A stretch of 64,000 nt of DNA from Siphonodentalium dalli (Eukaryota; Mollusca; Scaphopoda; Gadilida; Siphonodentaliidae), in the NCBI GenBank assembly GCA_032622095.1, contig CP136064.1, positions 184,618,209-184,682,208 on the forward strand. Reading direction: 5' to 3'. Within the stretch, counting starts at the first letter, position 1. Every line of letters begins with the position of its first letter. Of this stretch, positions 1 to 12,179 are shown in pieces. The translations under genes and the position numbers were made by a program. Under the pieces are notes generated by a model. That model worked only from the letters and a program-made list of their open reading frames with translations. It was not told the DNA's origin and did no database searches.

Positions 1-471
1 ATGTAGAGGGCATACAATTATATCGCAGTATATTTTGGTATTTGTGATCAATAGTTATGCCCCCTGTTGGGAAAACTTTTCCGAACGAAGTCCGCCGATA
101 TATACAGGGATTCAGCTTTGAATCATTTAGACGTCCTAAAGACCTTTAAAATATACTACATAATATTCGCTTTTAAATTTGTCCATGGTATCGAAATATA
201 TTGACAAATACTCGAACTTCCTTTCTACGAGCATCATATATCCCAGAACGACGCATTGAACGCATTGAAGTCATTAAACAATACCACTTTGAACTCGATG
301 TTTAGGTCCATTTACCTTGTATGCCATTCTCTGAGTCGAGGACCGTACTGAGAGATTGCGGTGAATCCATCCAACGATACAATGATGAATAAATTAGCCC
401 AGGTACGGGATAACGAAAGAAACTGTTCGTCACGAATTGATAGTGTTATCAGTTATGAGAGGCCCTGTGCT
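1..471. other. Unassigned sequence
   Basis: Non-repetitive AT-rich sequence. I see no convincing coding exon, RNA gene or repeat in it. Confidence 0.4.
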
Positions 472-1034
472 CAGGGACGTGGCAACAGGGGTTGTGGATT
501 AATCACTTTTGAACTTTGGAAATGTCATGCCTGACACAGCATATATCAGATCAATTGTAGGTTTTCTGATTGTTCGATATTATAACCAGTATTTCGTGCG
601 AAACATGGCTATCAGTTAGATTGAGAATTTGAGGTTCCAATTGGTAAATCCGACAGTAAGGGCGCAGGGGTGTTGCCGTATAGCGTGTCTCCGTTCGCGC
701 CTCTTCCCGCATTGGGGTTAAATGTTCTAACTGGTATCTAAAGGTTTCCATCTATTGATAATTTCCAACCTGACACCCCATATGGTTGGAAACATTCCAA
801 GTGATGACAATTTCTTCCAAACAATTCATATAAAATAGTATAACTTCGACTTTTGATTAAAAACAATTTCAAATTTCACACCAAATGCTGGTTGGAAATT
901 CATGTGGTCATACCGATTTCAATCTATTTATGGTAACTGATGTTGTTTCAGCAATGAACTGTCCAATTGTCAAATAATTTTACCAAAGTTGGTTGGGATG
1001 AGACACCGCTAAACCCCATGTTTCCACGTCCCTA
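472..1034. mobile_element. Possible hAT-like MITE
   Basis: The left end CAGGGACGTGGCAACAGGGG is matched, inverted, at the right end, where the reverse complement reads TAGGGACGTGGAAACATGGG. The CAGGG start resembles hAT termini. However, the 8 bases flanking each end do not match, so no target-site duplication supports the boundaries. No coding capacity is seen. A single similar end (CAGGGACGTGGCGACAGGG) occurs near 19,903. The element is either old or the boundaries are approximate. Confidence 0.35.
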
Positions 1035-1273
1035 TTGGAAATGTTGGTACGCTTCAGGTGTGCAGTTTGAAATTCGAATGCGGTGACCCCACCCAGACGG
1101 TGGCCCACTAGACACGACCCTGAATGTGAGCCACCTCTCCACTGATTTTAATTAGCAGCACTTGTTTCTCAATGAATAAAACACACATGAGTTGTTATAA
1201 GCGTGCACGGGTTAACGTTGATTGAAGACGTGTAGGGTGTGATTCGGGCGCCGCAGAGCGTGGGCCCCTCATG

Positions 1274-1711
1274 TTAAAGATACGGGCGGCGGTGGGTATG
1301 CTGTTAAAATATTTAGCTCCGTCAAAAACTGCAATAAACAGAAAGAATAGTAAAATATAGAGACCTTGTTCTTACAGAACCTGGCTTTTATTTAGATCCG
1401 GATATGGTAAACATAAAGAGCGTTATTTGTTACTGTTTTCCTGATATGGAAATAATTAAGAGCGTTTATATCATTTGTGTATGATTAACCAATATAATTG
1501 CGCTGTGTAATGTAAACAGAAGCAAAACTTCTGAAACACGAGCAGGTTCTTGTTTACGTACACCTTCGTACATCTTGACGACAATATACTATTTACGAGC
1601 TGATTATGTTTGGCATATGTACAAACTTATATATATTTTAATATTCCTTCTGTTGATGGCGATTTGAACAAATATGAATATATCTGCAACGAACACCGCC
1701 ATTGCCTTTAA
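1274..1711 (+). mobile_element. Family A MITE, Kolobok-like, copy 1
   Basis: Starts TTAA+AGATACGGGCGGC and ends GCCATTGCC+TTTAA. The ends are imperfect inverted repeats and TTAA borders both sides, which fits a TTAA target duplication. Termini of the type TTAA+AGG are known from T2/Kolobok MITEs, so the superfamily call is inference. The interior is non-coding and carries two copies of a CATAAAGAGCG / AATTAAGAGCG motif. It belongs to the same subfamily as the copies at 39,443 and 60,492 and lacks about 70 bp near its left end relative to them. Confidence 0.75.
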
Positions 1712-1965
1712 TGCACACAGTTGACAGGGAAATTGGTATACACAATTAGGTTTTCTAGAATTACTCTTAACGAACGCGATTTGGTTGTATATCTTTAAAA
1801 GATCTATTGCGTTTATCTACATGCTGGTCGTTTGCCTTTAATGTTATACTGTTTCCATGTTGCAGACAACGGGGTGTCACACTAATTATACTTCGGGCCT
1901 TGTCGCCAGATCAAGATTCTATTTGTCATAATCGTGCCAAAACCATTCTATTTGTCTGCTTTGTT

Positions 1966-2351
1966 TTCGATGTGGGACTGTGTGGTTCGATGTTGGACTG
2001 GGTAGTTCGATGTGGGACTGGGTGGTTCGATCTGGGACTGGGTGGTTCGATATGGGACTGGGTAGTTCGATGTGGGACTGGGTGGTTCGATGTGGGACTG
2101 GGTAGTTCGATGTGGGACTGGGTGGTTCGATCTGGGACTGGGTGGTTCGATGTGGGACTGGGTAGTTCGATGTGGGACTGGGTAGTTCGATGTGGGACTG
2201 GGTGGTTCTATGTGGGACTGGGTGGTTCGAAGTGGGACTGGGTGGTTCGATGTGGGACTGGGTAGTTCGATGTGGGACTGGGTGGTTCGATGTGGGACTG
2301 GGTAGTTCGATGTGGGACTGGGTAGTTCGATTTGGGACTAGGTGGTTCGAC
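1966..2351. repeat. 20-bp minisatellite, about 19 copies
   Basis: Near-perfect tandem repeat of TGTGGGACTGGGTGGTTCGA. Substitutions are mainly G/A in GGTGG/GGTAG and T/C/A after CGA. Because 20 is not a multiple of three, each translation repeats every 60 bp. The unit has no stop codon in several frames, so long overlapping open frames arise on both strands. These frames are by-products of the repeat and not evidence of a gene. Confidence 0.95.
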
Positions 2352-2481
2352 TGCATGCAATAATCTCAATGAACAGTGTAGACAATCAACTGGTTCACGA
2401 ACGATCGCAAACGCCGCCTCATATACCATGGTTTAATTGGACCTTCACTGAAGGTTTAAAACTGGTGTCAACTCGGGAGGC

Positions 2482-2935
2482 TTAACCCTTTCAGTGCCTG
2501 GGGCTGATCTCATCTGCCCTAATTTACGGTATGTAAAATAGGCCCTAAACATTTTTTTTGGGTTGAGTTTTTTTTTGGGTATGCTTAAGCATACTAGAGC
2601 GAATTTAAAAACAAACTGGATAAAACCTTATGGGCATGCTATAACTCAAAACTATCACCAAGTATTCATAGTAATAATTTTTATGCCCATGAAAAACGTG
2701 AGATTCCCTGGCACTAAACCTACAAAATAAGTCTGTTAAAGAATATAAGAAAAAATTATTAAAATTGTAAAAAATTGTAAAAAATAATAACAAATGATAA
2801 AAAATTGTTAGGCCAATGCATTCTCTTATATATGCGAGGCGACCTATGGTCGACTCGCGTACATAAGATAATGCATTGGCACAGGGTATATGCATGGGTT
2901 GATACAAAAATCGGACCTGGCGCTGAAAGGGTTAA
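2482..2935. mobile_element. piggyBac-like MITE (TTAACCC ends)
   Basis: Bounded by TTAACCCTTTCAGTGCC on the left and GGCGCTGAAAGGGTTAA on the right: an inverted repeat with one mismatch and TTAA on both sides. TTAA plus a CCC start is the piggyBac pattern. The interior has an A-rich stretch (2740-2805, repeated AAAATTGTAAAAAAT) and then a hairpin (2811-2882) with arms around GCATTCTCTTATATATGCGA. A miniature relative with the same right-end sequence lies at 59,271-59,371. No coding capacity. Confidence 0.8.
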
Positions 2936-4669
2936 ACTGGAGATAAAGAATCCGGCCCTTGACTCTCAGAATTAGAGGTTGTTATTTGAGTTTTAAAGGT
3001 TTAACACGATGCTTGGGGAGAAACGATTAACTTTTAAAGACACCAAATAGTATTTTGATGATTAAAGCTGTCGGTTGGGTGACAGACAACATTCTATGTC
3101 GCATTGTTAACGTTCATGCCAGATTAATAAAATATCTTAAAATATTGTCAATGCAAAACCCAACATTATAAACGACATATTTCGATGTGAGTTCTAGGTA
3201 AATTGAATGTTAGTATTGATTATTGATTACGTATTGAGCATTACATCTTTAAGATGCAGGTCACGCGACAAAGTCTGATGCTTGTTCGTGTTATATTTGA
3301 TGACGATATTCCGAGGGACATTGAACGCACATTACCAGATACAGTCAGAGGCACGAACAGGCGCCTGCTCAAATGATACACTAAATTGAGTGCGTTTTGA
3401 ATGTGACACCCCTTGCCCTTTTCAGTGGTTCAACCACTCCTTGATTAATTAACTAGTTGCTTTTGTTCGCTCCCCACAAAAATACAGGTATTAATCCACG
3501 CAATCGCATTACCAACTAAAGTGCGATAGTTTTGTTTTTACAAATTCCCCACACACTTCATATACAAAGTACACAAACTTATGTTTGCATCATGTCAGAG
3601 CATGTGGTGTGCATGTTCTAAGATTCTAGTTACTCTGATGGACAACGAATGCCACCATATTGCACAAACAAACGATAACACATGCTATATATAAACGGGA
3701 CCGATGTAAAGAAAGTGTGGGTTCCAGTTAATCTCTGGCGTTTGCCTAGCTGGGTAGACTCACAGTGTGGTATCTCCACTCAAACTAACATTATACATGT
3801 CGAGATCTTTTCGATTCGCCTGATAGAAATGTGAGAGGAAATGCCGGAAACCTGCGCGCTCGCAAGTCGTTTCGTGAAATAAGCTGTCTCACATAAGTGT
3901 CAAAAACACTTCAAAATATTAGCACGTATAGATGAGAAACTATTTGATGATGTAGGCGAAATGTTATCTAGATAGAGACTCATCGCTTTCTACATCCACT
4001 CTGCTCGCTAATCTGAGCTGATGTTTGGATTATGTGAACACATTTGTAACCACCCGATCATTCTTCTGGTAATTCTATGGGATCAACCACCTGCCATCTT
4101 TCATTGCATCACCATGGCACCCAGTGTTGTCAGTGGAACCTCGCTTTGAACTCATGACGTCACCCAAGTCTTTACTTAGTTGGTATGTCGTCGTTTCGTT
4201 AATTAAGTGGAAGTATCTTGTGTAGATATGATGTGTACTTTTTTCTTGAGATGCGGATTATACTTGGCTCACGAGCCTGTCAGTCTAACAGTGTTTAATA
4301 GACGGTGAAGAAGGTTGCGAGAGAGATTCACCTGCGCACCGCCTACTGTCACCTGAATGCACGAATTCACATGTTGTACCTACATGACAATGATAAATTG
4401 GCTATAATTCATGGAATCCTCATCCGTTTATTTCGGAATGGAATTCGTGGATACATGTATGGAACTGGATTTGCGGAAAATTTCACATGACGTGCCAGGA
4501 ATTAATTTTGTTTGATTTTTTCTGTAATCTTTATCATATGAGACGTTTTAGCAAAGACTCGCCGATTAAAACATTTAAAAGGAACTGCAGTTCGTCTCGA
4601 ACCCATTTCGCTGATATTTGGTGGAATTAATCAAGTTCGTTTAACTTTATCTAGTTGTACATTTTGCAG
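2936..4669. other. Unassigned sequence
   Basis: About 1.7 kb without a clear repeat boundary or coding exon. A TATATATAAAC box near 3683 has no associated reading frame, and I do not call it a promoter. A 61-codon frame at 4305-4490 is unremarkable. Confidence 0.4.
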
Positions 4670-4914
4670 ATATATTCATGATGACAAGCATAGCCTACAA
4701 TTTCATGTCCGCATGTGAAAATAAATATGGTCAAAATACCGAGCATAATAATGACTCTTACGACCGCCGAAACAAATCTGGACTCAATTTTGAGCCAACC
4801 GACGATCGCGACTTTGGGAATGTTCCTAATGGCAAAAAAAACTTCATCCGAAGAAAATCTCGAAGGCGATTCAGTCTCTTGTCCGCCCCACCAGCTGTTC
4901 CAACAAAAGAGAAG
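4670..4914 (+). CDS. Candidate internal coding exon, unknown protein
   Basis: A pyrimidine-rich stretch ending TTTTGCAG (4662-4669) precedes an open frame that runs to GAAG|GTAAGT (donor at 4915). The 245-nt exon would begin with two bases of a split codon and end on a codon boundary. The peptide is hydrophilic, Asn/Asp-rich in the first half, then strongly basic (RRKSRRRFS, like a basophilic kinase site) and then Pro/Ala (SAPPAVPTKEK). The amino-acid mix looks more like a real protein than the low-complexity frames nearby. I do not recognise the family. No partner exon was identified in the window, so it may belong to a gene with very long introns or be chance. Confidence 0.33.
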
Positions 4915-5918
4915 GTAAGTTTGTAATGTATATCGATGGACATGTATACCCGTACGCCGGTATATACTCACTTCCAGAGGTGTCAATCGGTACAATGATT
5001 TTCACATCTGTTACAGGACCGATTTAAAAAAGTGATGTACATTGGTTGTTTCACGTGCGCACATCCGGCATATATTTGGAAACTTACGGATTGCTTTAAA
5101 CTCCTTTCTATTACTACCGTTATCTGCTGATTAATTAATGCACGTGTCTAAATAAATTTCTGAATTATTTAATGAAACTCAGAAGAGGAAAGATAGATTT
5201 GTCATACAGATATATTAAGGTGAACTAACTAAATTATTATTTCACTTCAAGAATTCAATTTAAGATCAGCAAGGAACTTAACTGAGAAGTTATAATTTCA
5301 TCTCACCTATTGTTGCGGGGGTGGATCTACGTAATAATACCAAAACAAATGAGACCAGTGCAAAAAGTGAACGCAAACTGGATTCACAGAAATAAAAATT
5401 ATATAAAAAAGCTGAAGGTATGGACTACACGGAGCGTCAACTCGCACCATGGGGTCGTTTAATTCCACTCGAAACTATAGATGCAGACATCTATATGCAG
5501 ACACATGCTATGAGTTTTCCAACATACACAAAGCACAGACACTTGTGGATACGTTTGCTGTATCCGCATTTATTTATCGATAAAGGGGGGGGTCATTCTG
5601 GCATGGATGTGTAATGGCAAGACTCGCATGAAACCGAACCAACATCAACCAAATTCATAGTTAAATCAGATAACATAGCAGACACCGATGATTTTATTCA
5701 TTAAGTAATGCAAAAAATCGTGATACCGGGCAACGGATACCCGATATGGTGCAATGAGGAATTTCCACGAGTAAAACTATTAAAGAACTTGAGGGACAAG
5801 AAAGTTCCATAAGTTATGGATAACTTACCTACGAACCAGTTAATAATCAAAACCAAAGTACATTTTGAAAGGCCGCAACAAATAAGTACGCCAGAGGACA
5901 ACACACACTCAAAAAATA
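4915..5918. other. Unassigned sequence
   Basis: If the preceding exon is real, this would be intron. It contains a short G-run (5585-5592) and no other recognisable feature. Confidence 0.35.
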
Positions 5919-6134
5919 TACAGTAATGCCTAAAGTAATTGACCACTTAACCACAGTAGAATTATGGGTAATTTTCATGATATAGTCGGAAATATGGCTT
6001 GTTGCCATTCATCGGAAAGCTCTCGTCGAGAGCTTTCCGATGAATGGCAACAAGCCATATTTCCTACTAAATCCTGAAAAATTACCCATAATTCTGCTGT
6101 GGTTAAGTGGTCAATTACTTTGGGCATTACTGTA
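5919..6134. mobile_element. Palindromic Tc1/mariner-like MITE, copy 1
   Basis: A 216-bp near-perfect palindrome centred at about 6026, starting TACAGTAATGC and ending GCATTACTGTA. TA on both sides and the CAGT start fit Tc1/mariner ends. The arms include GAATTATGGGTAA, TATGGCTTGTTGCCATTC and ATCGGAAAGCTCTCG. The mismatches between arms are scattered point changes. It has almost no loop, so the whole element could extrude as one hairpin. A second complete copy is at 62,820-63,036 and a truncated one at 61,552-61,676. Confidence 0.85.
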
Positions 6135-6997
6135 CCATTGTGTTACTGTACATGATAAGGATCATATCGGAAAGCGAAATCGAAACTGGTTTATAACTGT
6201 ACACGAGTAGGATCTTAGCAGACTAGTTATTGAGAGCTAGCGAGAAAACAAACAAAATGAGGCCTGACACGTTCGAAGTTACATTAACCCGATTGTTAGA
6301 AATAGAACAGAAAAAGTTGACTCCGCCTGCTGTTGACAAAATAAGATAAAAGTAAAAGATCAGCAGTCGGATCAACTGAATGGAGAATTAGTTGAATCGA
6401 GGAAAGCATTTCAACTGGAAATACATTATCTTAGCTATCAGTTAAATAGCAGGCCTAGATATCTTGAAGATTCTAAATGACAGATATGAACTTAGAAAAG
6501 GGACAACAGTTTTTGTCGAAAATGTACACATAACATTTGTTAAATCATTACTAGGTGTGAACAAGGCTGTAGTCAACACGATGTGCTTGTGAGTAGTAGG
6601 ACTTCATCTGGTTTATATTGATTGACTTAAAACAAATGCTATTTCCATATATTAACAGCGCCAGATGATTCTACTGTTATAAGCATGCATACATTGAAAG
6701 TATGGTAGGAAGCTTTGGATAGAATATGGAGTTATTTTTAAAAATTGGTTTCCTTCATTTATATCGCACAGAGCACCTTTAACATCGACAATTTAGTACA
6801 TTCCATTGAAAAAACTCTGGAATAAAAATTTATTGAACAATTGAATAAAGTCCTGTACGATGACAGCTATAAACCAATTGGCAATAAGTTACGTTTCTAC
6901 ATGAAACTGAAATATGACTTTCATATGGAGAAATATGTTCTATCTGACAGTTAACAAATTATTATCGTTTCAAAGCTAAGAATATAGCAACCATCGT
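6135..6997. other. Unassigned sequence
   Basis: AT-rich sequence with no clear coding frame or repeat structure. Confidence 0.4.
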
Positions 6998-7498
6998 TTA
7001 AAGACACGGTTGGCCTAGGTGGTGGGTATCCTGTGAAAATATCTCCACCCGTCAAAAACCGCCACAAACAGAAAGAACATCAAAATGTAGATAGACTTTG
7101 TCCGTATACAAATAAGAAATATCGCATAAACAGTATGTTATGGTCATTTGTTTGACCTTGTTATGTAAACAAAGGCATAAAAAGTTACTTTTCTGGTGTT
7201 TGTTTATATTATGATAGTAAACATAAAGAGCGTTCTTTGTTGGTGAATACCTGATATGGAACTAATAAAGAGCGTTTATGCCATTTCTGTGTGATTAGCC
7301 AGTAGCATTGTGCTGTCTTCTGTAACACAATCAGGCTCTTGCTTAGGTAAAATATACTAGGTCTTTATGATAACATGCTGTTTACGCGATGGTCATGGTA
7401 TATATGAACGGAACTGTATGCGTTTTAATGTTTTTCTGTTTACGGTGTTTGGAACAAATATGAATATTTTCGACAATTAAGGCCGCACGTGCCTTTAA
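6998..7498 (+). mobile_element. Family A MITE, copy 2 (subfamily b)
   Basis: TTAA+AGACACGGTTGGCC at the left and GGCCGCACGTGCC+TTTAA at the right, both bordered by TTAA. It shares with copies at 37,372 and 63,331 a left end with TAGGTGGTGGGTATCCTGTG and a central AGTTACTTTTCTGGTGTT segment. These features distinguish it from the 1274/39,443/60,492 subfamily. Non-coding. Confidence 0.8.
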
Positions 7499-7614
7499 AT
7501 GTGGAAGTTGATCGACATAGTAATACTCATCATAAAAAGAGGATATGCAAATTATGCAAAGAGAGTACTGAAGACCTGAGGGGTCACTTTATTTCAAAAT
7601 GACCTATACAATAT

Positions 7615-7757
7615 GTATAAAAGGAGTCCATAAATTATATATGAAACGTAACCTTTTGATTAGGACGTCAAAAGATTACGTTTCATATATAATGTATGTA
7701 CTCCTTTTTATAGATAGTATGAACTTATACATAATTATGAATCAGTTCATACTATGT
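7615..7757. repeat. Two adjacent hairpins
   Basis: The first inverted repeat (arms about 7616-7660 and 7666-7712) contains ATATATGAAACGTAA and its complement, with a few mismatches and a loop of only a few bases. It is followed directly by a shorter hairpin (about 7716-7757, arms TAGTATGAACT / AGTTCATACTA). There is no coding content, and no second copy was noticed in the window. Confidence 0.75.
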
Positions 7758-7979
7758 AGCGCATTTGTAGGTTTGTTTTTAACTATTGAATGTCCTTGAA
7801 GTAGATTAAATTGTTATTCTTGGATTCTGTAACATTTCACACAACTAATGTCTCCTTGAAGATTCCCATTACTCTTTATTCATTCTTGATAAACTGAAAG
7901 AATATATAATCTAGGAATATATTGTATACACATATTCAGGTTGACATTTCTCATTATGCCTAATATTTTTTTTACTTAT

Positions 7980-8320
7980 CCAGCCTGTTTTCTCGAAAAC
8001 CCGCCCATTATCTGCTTATAATAGAACTTATTTTCGGTAGATAGTCTGCTTATGAAGGCCCCATTTTGAGTTAATAATATGCTGTAAATGAGACCGTTTT
8101 AGTCACATTAACGATTCTTAGGTGATAACTTGCGGACAATGACACACATAAGCCAACTCACGACTTTTCATGTGTACGCTCTTTAGCACGTGTTTTCACT
8201 GTGGCCCGCGCCATAAAACGAAATAACGGATATGACTCAAGTATCTGCTTAGTTCAGAATCAAATAATCACATTATGTACCCATTTCACATTATAGGTCG
8301 ATTATATGCGTATTTGCGCA
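7980..8320 (+). repeat. Family C dispersed repeat, copy 1
   Basis: Begins near CAGCCTGTTTTCTCG and ends near TAGGTCGATTATATGCG. It shares blocks with five other copies: CAACTCACGACTT, ACGCTCTTTA, a GCGCCATAAAACG segment and AATCAAATAATC. The ends are not inverted repeats, so the class (SINE-like, Helitron-like or other) is unresolved. No coding capacity. Confidence 0.65.
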
Positions 8321-9389
8321 TGGATTTGTTGTATAGTTAATACGACACATATGTATATACCATGTCTGATAAAGCAACTGATCGGAGCTAGAAAACTTTG
8401 TGATCCTTTAATGACTGGCGAACTATTTCCGAACTCTGAAAAACGGGAGATCTGTCTTATACTTTATCGTGCGATAATGGCACTTTTTGTCTTCAAAGTG
8501 GTATATATGATTTTAACAAACCTTTCCGATGCATGTATAGTCACTGTACAATTTTGTCATTTAATTCTGAAACCAGTCAGGTATCTGTATGTGACAAATG
8601 TCAGAATTACGAGGTATTTCAAGAAATAACTAAATATCCAGCACATCTAGACCTGCTTACATTGCGTATGATATGGTCACATTTAAGCTTGGTATATATT
8701 ATATATACCATGCTGTTATACATTACCACAAATACTGTCATCCACCTTTAATTAGATTCTGCAGTGCGCCGATGAAAAACCGCACGGATGGCATTGCTAT
8801 AAAAATAAGGGTCGGATAAAATAGAGTAAGTTTCCACACTTTAGTTTTTCAGTATGTGCTATTTGCGTAAGAATATGCACGGCGCAGAAATGAAAGTCTG
8901 CATGTAATTTCGGCCGATGCATGCTGGGTATGACTTTGTTTCCATGTGCTCTGCCTTCATTTTGATGAAACGCGCTAAGCTTGGATGATGGAGTAAAGGT
9001 GTGCGAACATGTTTATATATATATTCAACTATAGTCAACACTATCATGCGGTGTAGCGGGCCGAGATATAGGTCCGAATCGGCATCTCCATTGTAGACCT
9101 AGTTTAAACTACGGGTTTTAGTAGTAAAACCAAATTTTACTCGACCGCTGGGACGACATGGATTCGGTCGATTGCGTTACCTGTGGGCCACAATCGCAAG
9201 GATTGGAGGCGTGGTCTATCTGTTTATTATGGCTACTTGTCAATGCATTGTCGGGTCACGCGCCCGGTTATTGCTCCATAATCTCATAAGCAGGCGAATA
9301 GCCCGCGCTCTTTGAGAAATCAAGACGAATTCACGGTATGTTGTATAGCGGTTAGTTATTATCTAATATCATTGACGAACATGACTTTT
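8321..9389. other. Unassigned sequence
   Basis: No repeat or exon recognised. A 107-codon frame overlapping 8306-8629 starts inside the family C copy and resembles no family I know. Confidence 0.4.
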
Positions 9390-9910
9390 GGAACTTATTC
9401 CCTATTCGCAAAAATATCTCTTTCGGTCAAATTGACGGCATTGGTGGGTGGCCCGCACCAGATATCCACTAGAAACACCCACACCCTCACCCCGGGGGTA
9501 CCACCCGGAGGTGGTGAAAATGGTGTATGGACCATTTTCGAGAACGGTAAGGATTTCGGCGAATTTGACGACATGGGTGGGTGGCCGGCCCTAAATACCG
9601 AATAGAAACACCCTGCTGAGGTGAAAATATAGTATGGACCATTTTATTCCTTATTCGAAAAAAAATGTTCGGTCTCTTTCGGTCAATTTTACGGCATGGG
9701 TGGGTGGCCCACCCAAAATATCCCATAGAAACACCTCACGTGAGGGGGTCGAAATTGTGTATGGACCAATTTCGAGAACGGTAAGGATTTCGGCCAATTT
9801 GACGCCATGGGTGGCTGGCCCGGCATCAAGTACCCCATAGAAACACCCCCATCCCCACCCTCACCGCGGGTGGTACCACCCGAGCGGGTGAAAATTGGGT
9901 ATGGAGTAAC
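9390..9910. repeat. Irregular tandem repeat, about four 105-145-bp units
   Basis: Repeating block with TTCGGTCAAATTGACGGCAT, GGGTGGGTGGCCC, ATAGAAACACCC and GGTGAAAATGGTGTATGGAC, ending in ATTTTCGAGAACGGTAAGGA. Units start near 9419, 9551, 9676 and 9786. They alternate in whether they carry the CGAGAACGG piece, which suggests a longer dimeric unit. It is GC-richer than its surroundings. Open frames here follow the repeat and are not taken as genes. Confidence 0.8.
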
Positions 9911-10312
9911 TTATCGATATTGTGCTCGGGGGTTATTCGTTTTTGTTTTTCATAGAAGCATGAACACGATTCAGATTGCAGCGCATTTCGAATGAATAAT
10001 GACAATATTCTTAATGTTTTCTCGTTGTGGTGTTCTGAAAAAGTGTGGCTAATATCAGTACATTTGGCCTCTTACAGAAATATGGATTAAAAATACTTTT
10101 CACTTAGTTCACTGCAGCGTGACATTATGTGGTAGTCGTCACCAATCTCGACACTTCATAGAGTGCACAATTTTTTAGTTATTTCAACGACGTTCCATGT
10201 ACTTTGCGCAATAGGAATTAAGCTTGTGGTTTCTAGTTCGAAATTTGATCACTAAATGAGATATATGTTTAGCATCCAGATCATGATTGTATTAATTAGC
10301 TATAGGTTATCG
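9911..10312. other. Unassigned sequence
   Basis: No recognisable feature. Confidence 0.4.
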
Positions 10313-10434
10313 GCCGCAATAAGTAGAACGCTGCCCGCGTCATAAGTAACAAAACGTCGGCCAATAAGTAGAAAACGCGGCCAATAAGTAACAAAAAGTC
10401 GGCCAATAAGTAGAAAACGCGGCCAATAAGTTAA
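10313..10434. repeat. Short tandem array, ~20-22-bp units
   Basis: Alternating units CGGCCAATAAGTAGAAAACG and CGGCCAATAAGTAACAAAAA, about six units in total, giving a ~42-bp higher-order period. The first units are diverged. Confidence 0.85.
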
Positions 10435-10633
10435 GGTAACGTAACTGACGTCATACGTAATTAGCTCGATCGAATATTGGGTCGACGGAAGTCTCGTACC
10501 TGGCTCAGACACTCCGCTCACTGTTCCGTCCAACTCCACGACGTAACGCTTCCGCCGGAACATTGCGCCCTAGCGTAGTGGAGGCTGAGCGCTAGGAACG
10601 AGTCCAGATAGATTGCAGTTGATTTCGAATGAA

Positions 10634-12179
10634 TTAGGCCCGTTCCAAACGACGGATTTTTGTCGACTCGAATCTAATACCAGACCCACAATTGTATTAA
10701 ATGCGTCAAAAATGCGACGTTTGAAACAATTAGATCCGTGTCAGACGCATCACAGACGAATCTCCGTCCAATTCAGACGAATCTTCGTCGGTGATGCGTC
10801 TGAAATCCGTCTTGGTTTCAAACGACGGATTTTTGACGACTCGAATCTAATACATGTGACGAGAAGAGCCGAAAGTTGCCGAAGAACGAATGCAAATGAT
10901 ATGATAATGATATGACAATGGTATAATAATGAGGGGGTTCCCCTTATCTGCGGAAATACCCACATGACGTCATTTGTCACACGCTCTCTTTGTTATAAAG
11001 AAAGATATATCTATAAGCATTGCTTAGGTAACATTGTACAAATTGTAATTATTTTGGTAGTTTGATTCCTCAACGAACATGACATGTCACTGACTCACAT
11101 CTTATACATGTAATGGATATAGTATCAATGATTTATAATAATCCATATATACCGGTATAAGGGGTAGGGCTTGTAGCAACTGATTTATAATAATTCATAT
11201 AGACCGATATTCGTTATTGTAAGGAATGGGGGTGGTAGTATATGATGTATAATAATTAATATACACCGGTATTACTTATTATAAGGGCAGAGGTGGTACC
11301 ACTTATTTATAATAATTCATATATACCGGTATTACTTTTTATGAGGGGTATAGGGGTGGTAACCTCTTATTTATAATAATTCATATATTCGGGTATTCCT
11401 TATTATAATGGTAGAGCTGGAAGTCTCTGATTTATAATAATTATTGTATACCCGTATTTATAAGCATGGTATACACATATATGGCAACTGGTTGCACGAT
11501 ATAACATTTATTTGTAGCGCCATTTATAGTATATTATATAACTATATGCACTATATACATCCTCATATAATATAATAGAATATATTTTATTCAGCAATGT
11601 ATATTAATGTATATAATTAATGTAAACAATATATTTTTAAACATATAACAATATACATTGCAGGGAGGTTGCATGAGCATACGGTCGTCTTCCTGCTACC
11701 TCCCATGGAAATTATAAATTCTTTTCTGACTCCAGCTCCTTGACCATACAATCTATTATATATTTGTTGGAGATATTTCATAATCTTATACTATAATGTA
11801 TGTAGAAGTAAAAGGTAAAGATACTGCATTTACACATACTATTGAATATAGTTTTATATTGATGGTGTATTGACTAGTATATTGACTGATGAGATATACA
11901 TATGCACATATATTCGCGCTGCAATCACGCATATATTTATACTGTATTTTAGTATATATATATGTATAACGTACCGGTATATATAGGCCTCTATATCTAC
12001 GCGTGACCAATTTTTGACGGTAACCGGGAATCCACCTTTAAATAAATCGACCGATGCATTAGATTCGACGCGACAAAGATGCGTCCGTCTGTAACAAAAT
12101 CGACAGCAGACGCATCACCGACGGATTTAATACAATTAGATTCGAGTCGACAAAAATCCGTCGTTTGGAACGGGCCTTA
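10634..12179. mobile_element. Harbinger-like non-autonomous element with internal tandem array
   Basis: The left end GGCCCGTTCCAAACGACGGA (from 10,637) is repeated inverted at the right end (to 12,176). The terminal match is perfect for about 40 bp. TTA flanks both sides (10,634-10,636 and 12,177-12,179), a 3-bp duplication typical of PIF/Harbinger. Subterminal blocks (10,690-10,860 and 12,040-12,135) repeat GACGCATC, ACGGATT and ATTCGAGTCGAC pieces in both orientations. The centre holds a tandem array (separate entry). No transposase or Myb-like frame is seen, so it depends on an unseen autonomous partner. Confidence 0.8.
11115..11465. repeat. ~63-bp tandem array inside the Harbinger-like element
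   Basis: Six diverged units built on GATTTATAATAATTCATATA, then ACCGGTATTACTTATTATAA, then a G-rich GGGTAGAGGTGGTA piece. The period varies between about 60 and 68 bp. The array is confined to the element. Confidence 0.85.

Noticed and set aside
1807-2429. Overlapping 60-150-codon frames on both strands
   Set aside because: They are translations of the 20-bp minisatellite, which lacks stop codons in several frames; no domain, start context or splice signal supports a gene.
9312-9995. Frames of 62-97 codons rich in Gly/Pro/Thr
   Set aside because: They track the irregular 105-145-bp tandem repeat.
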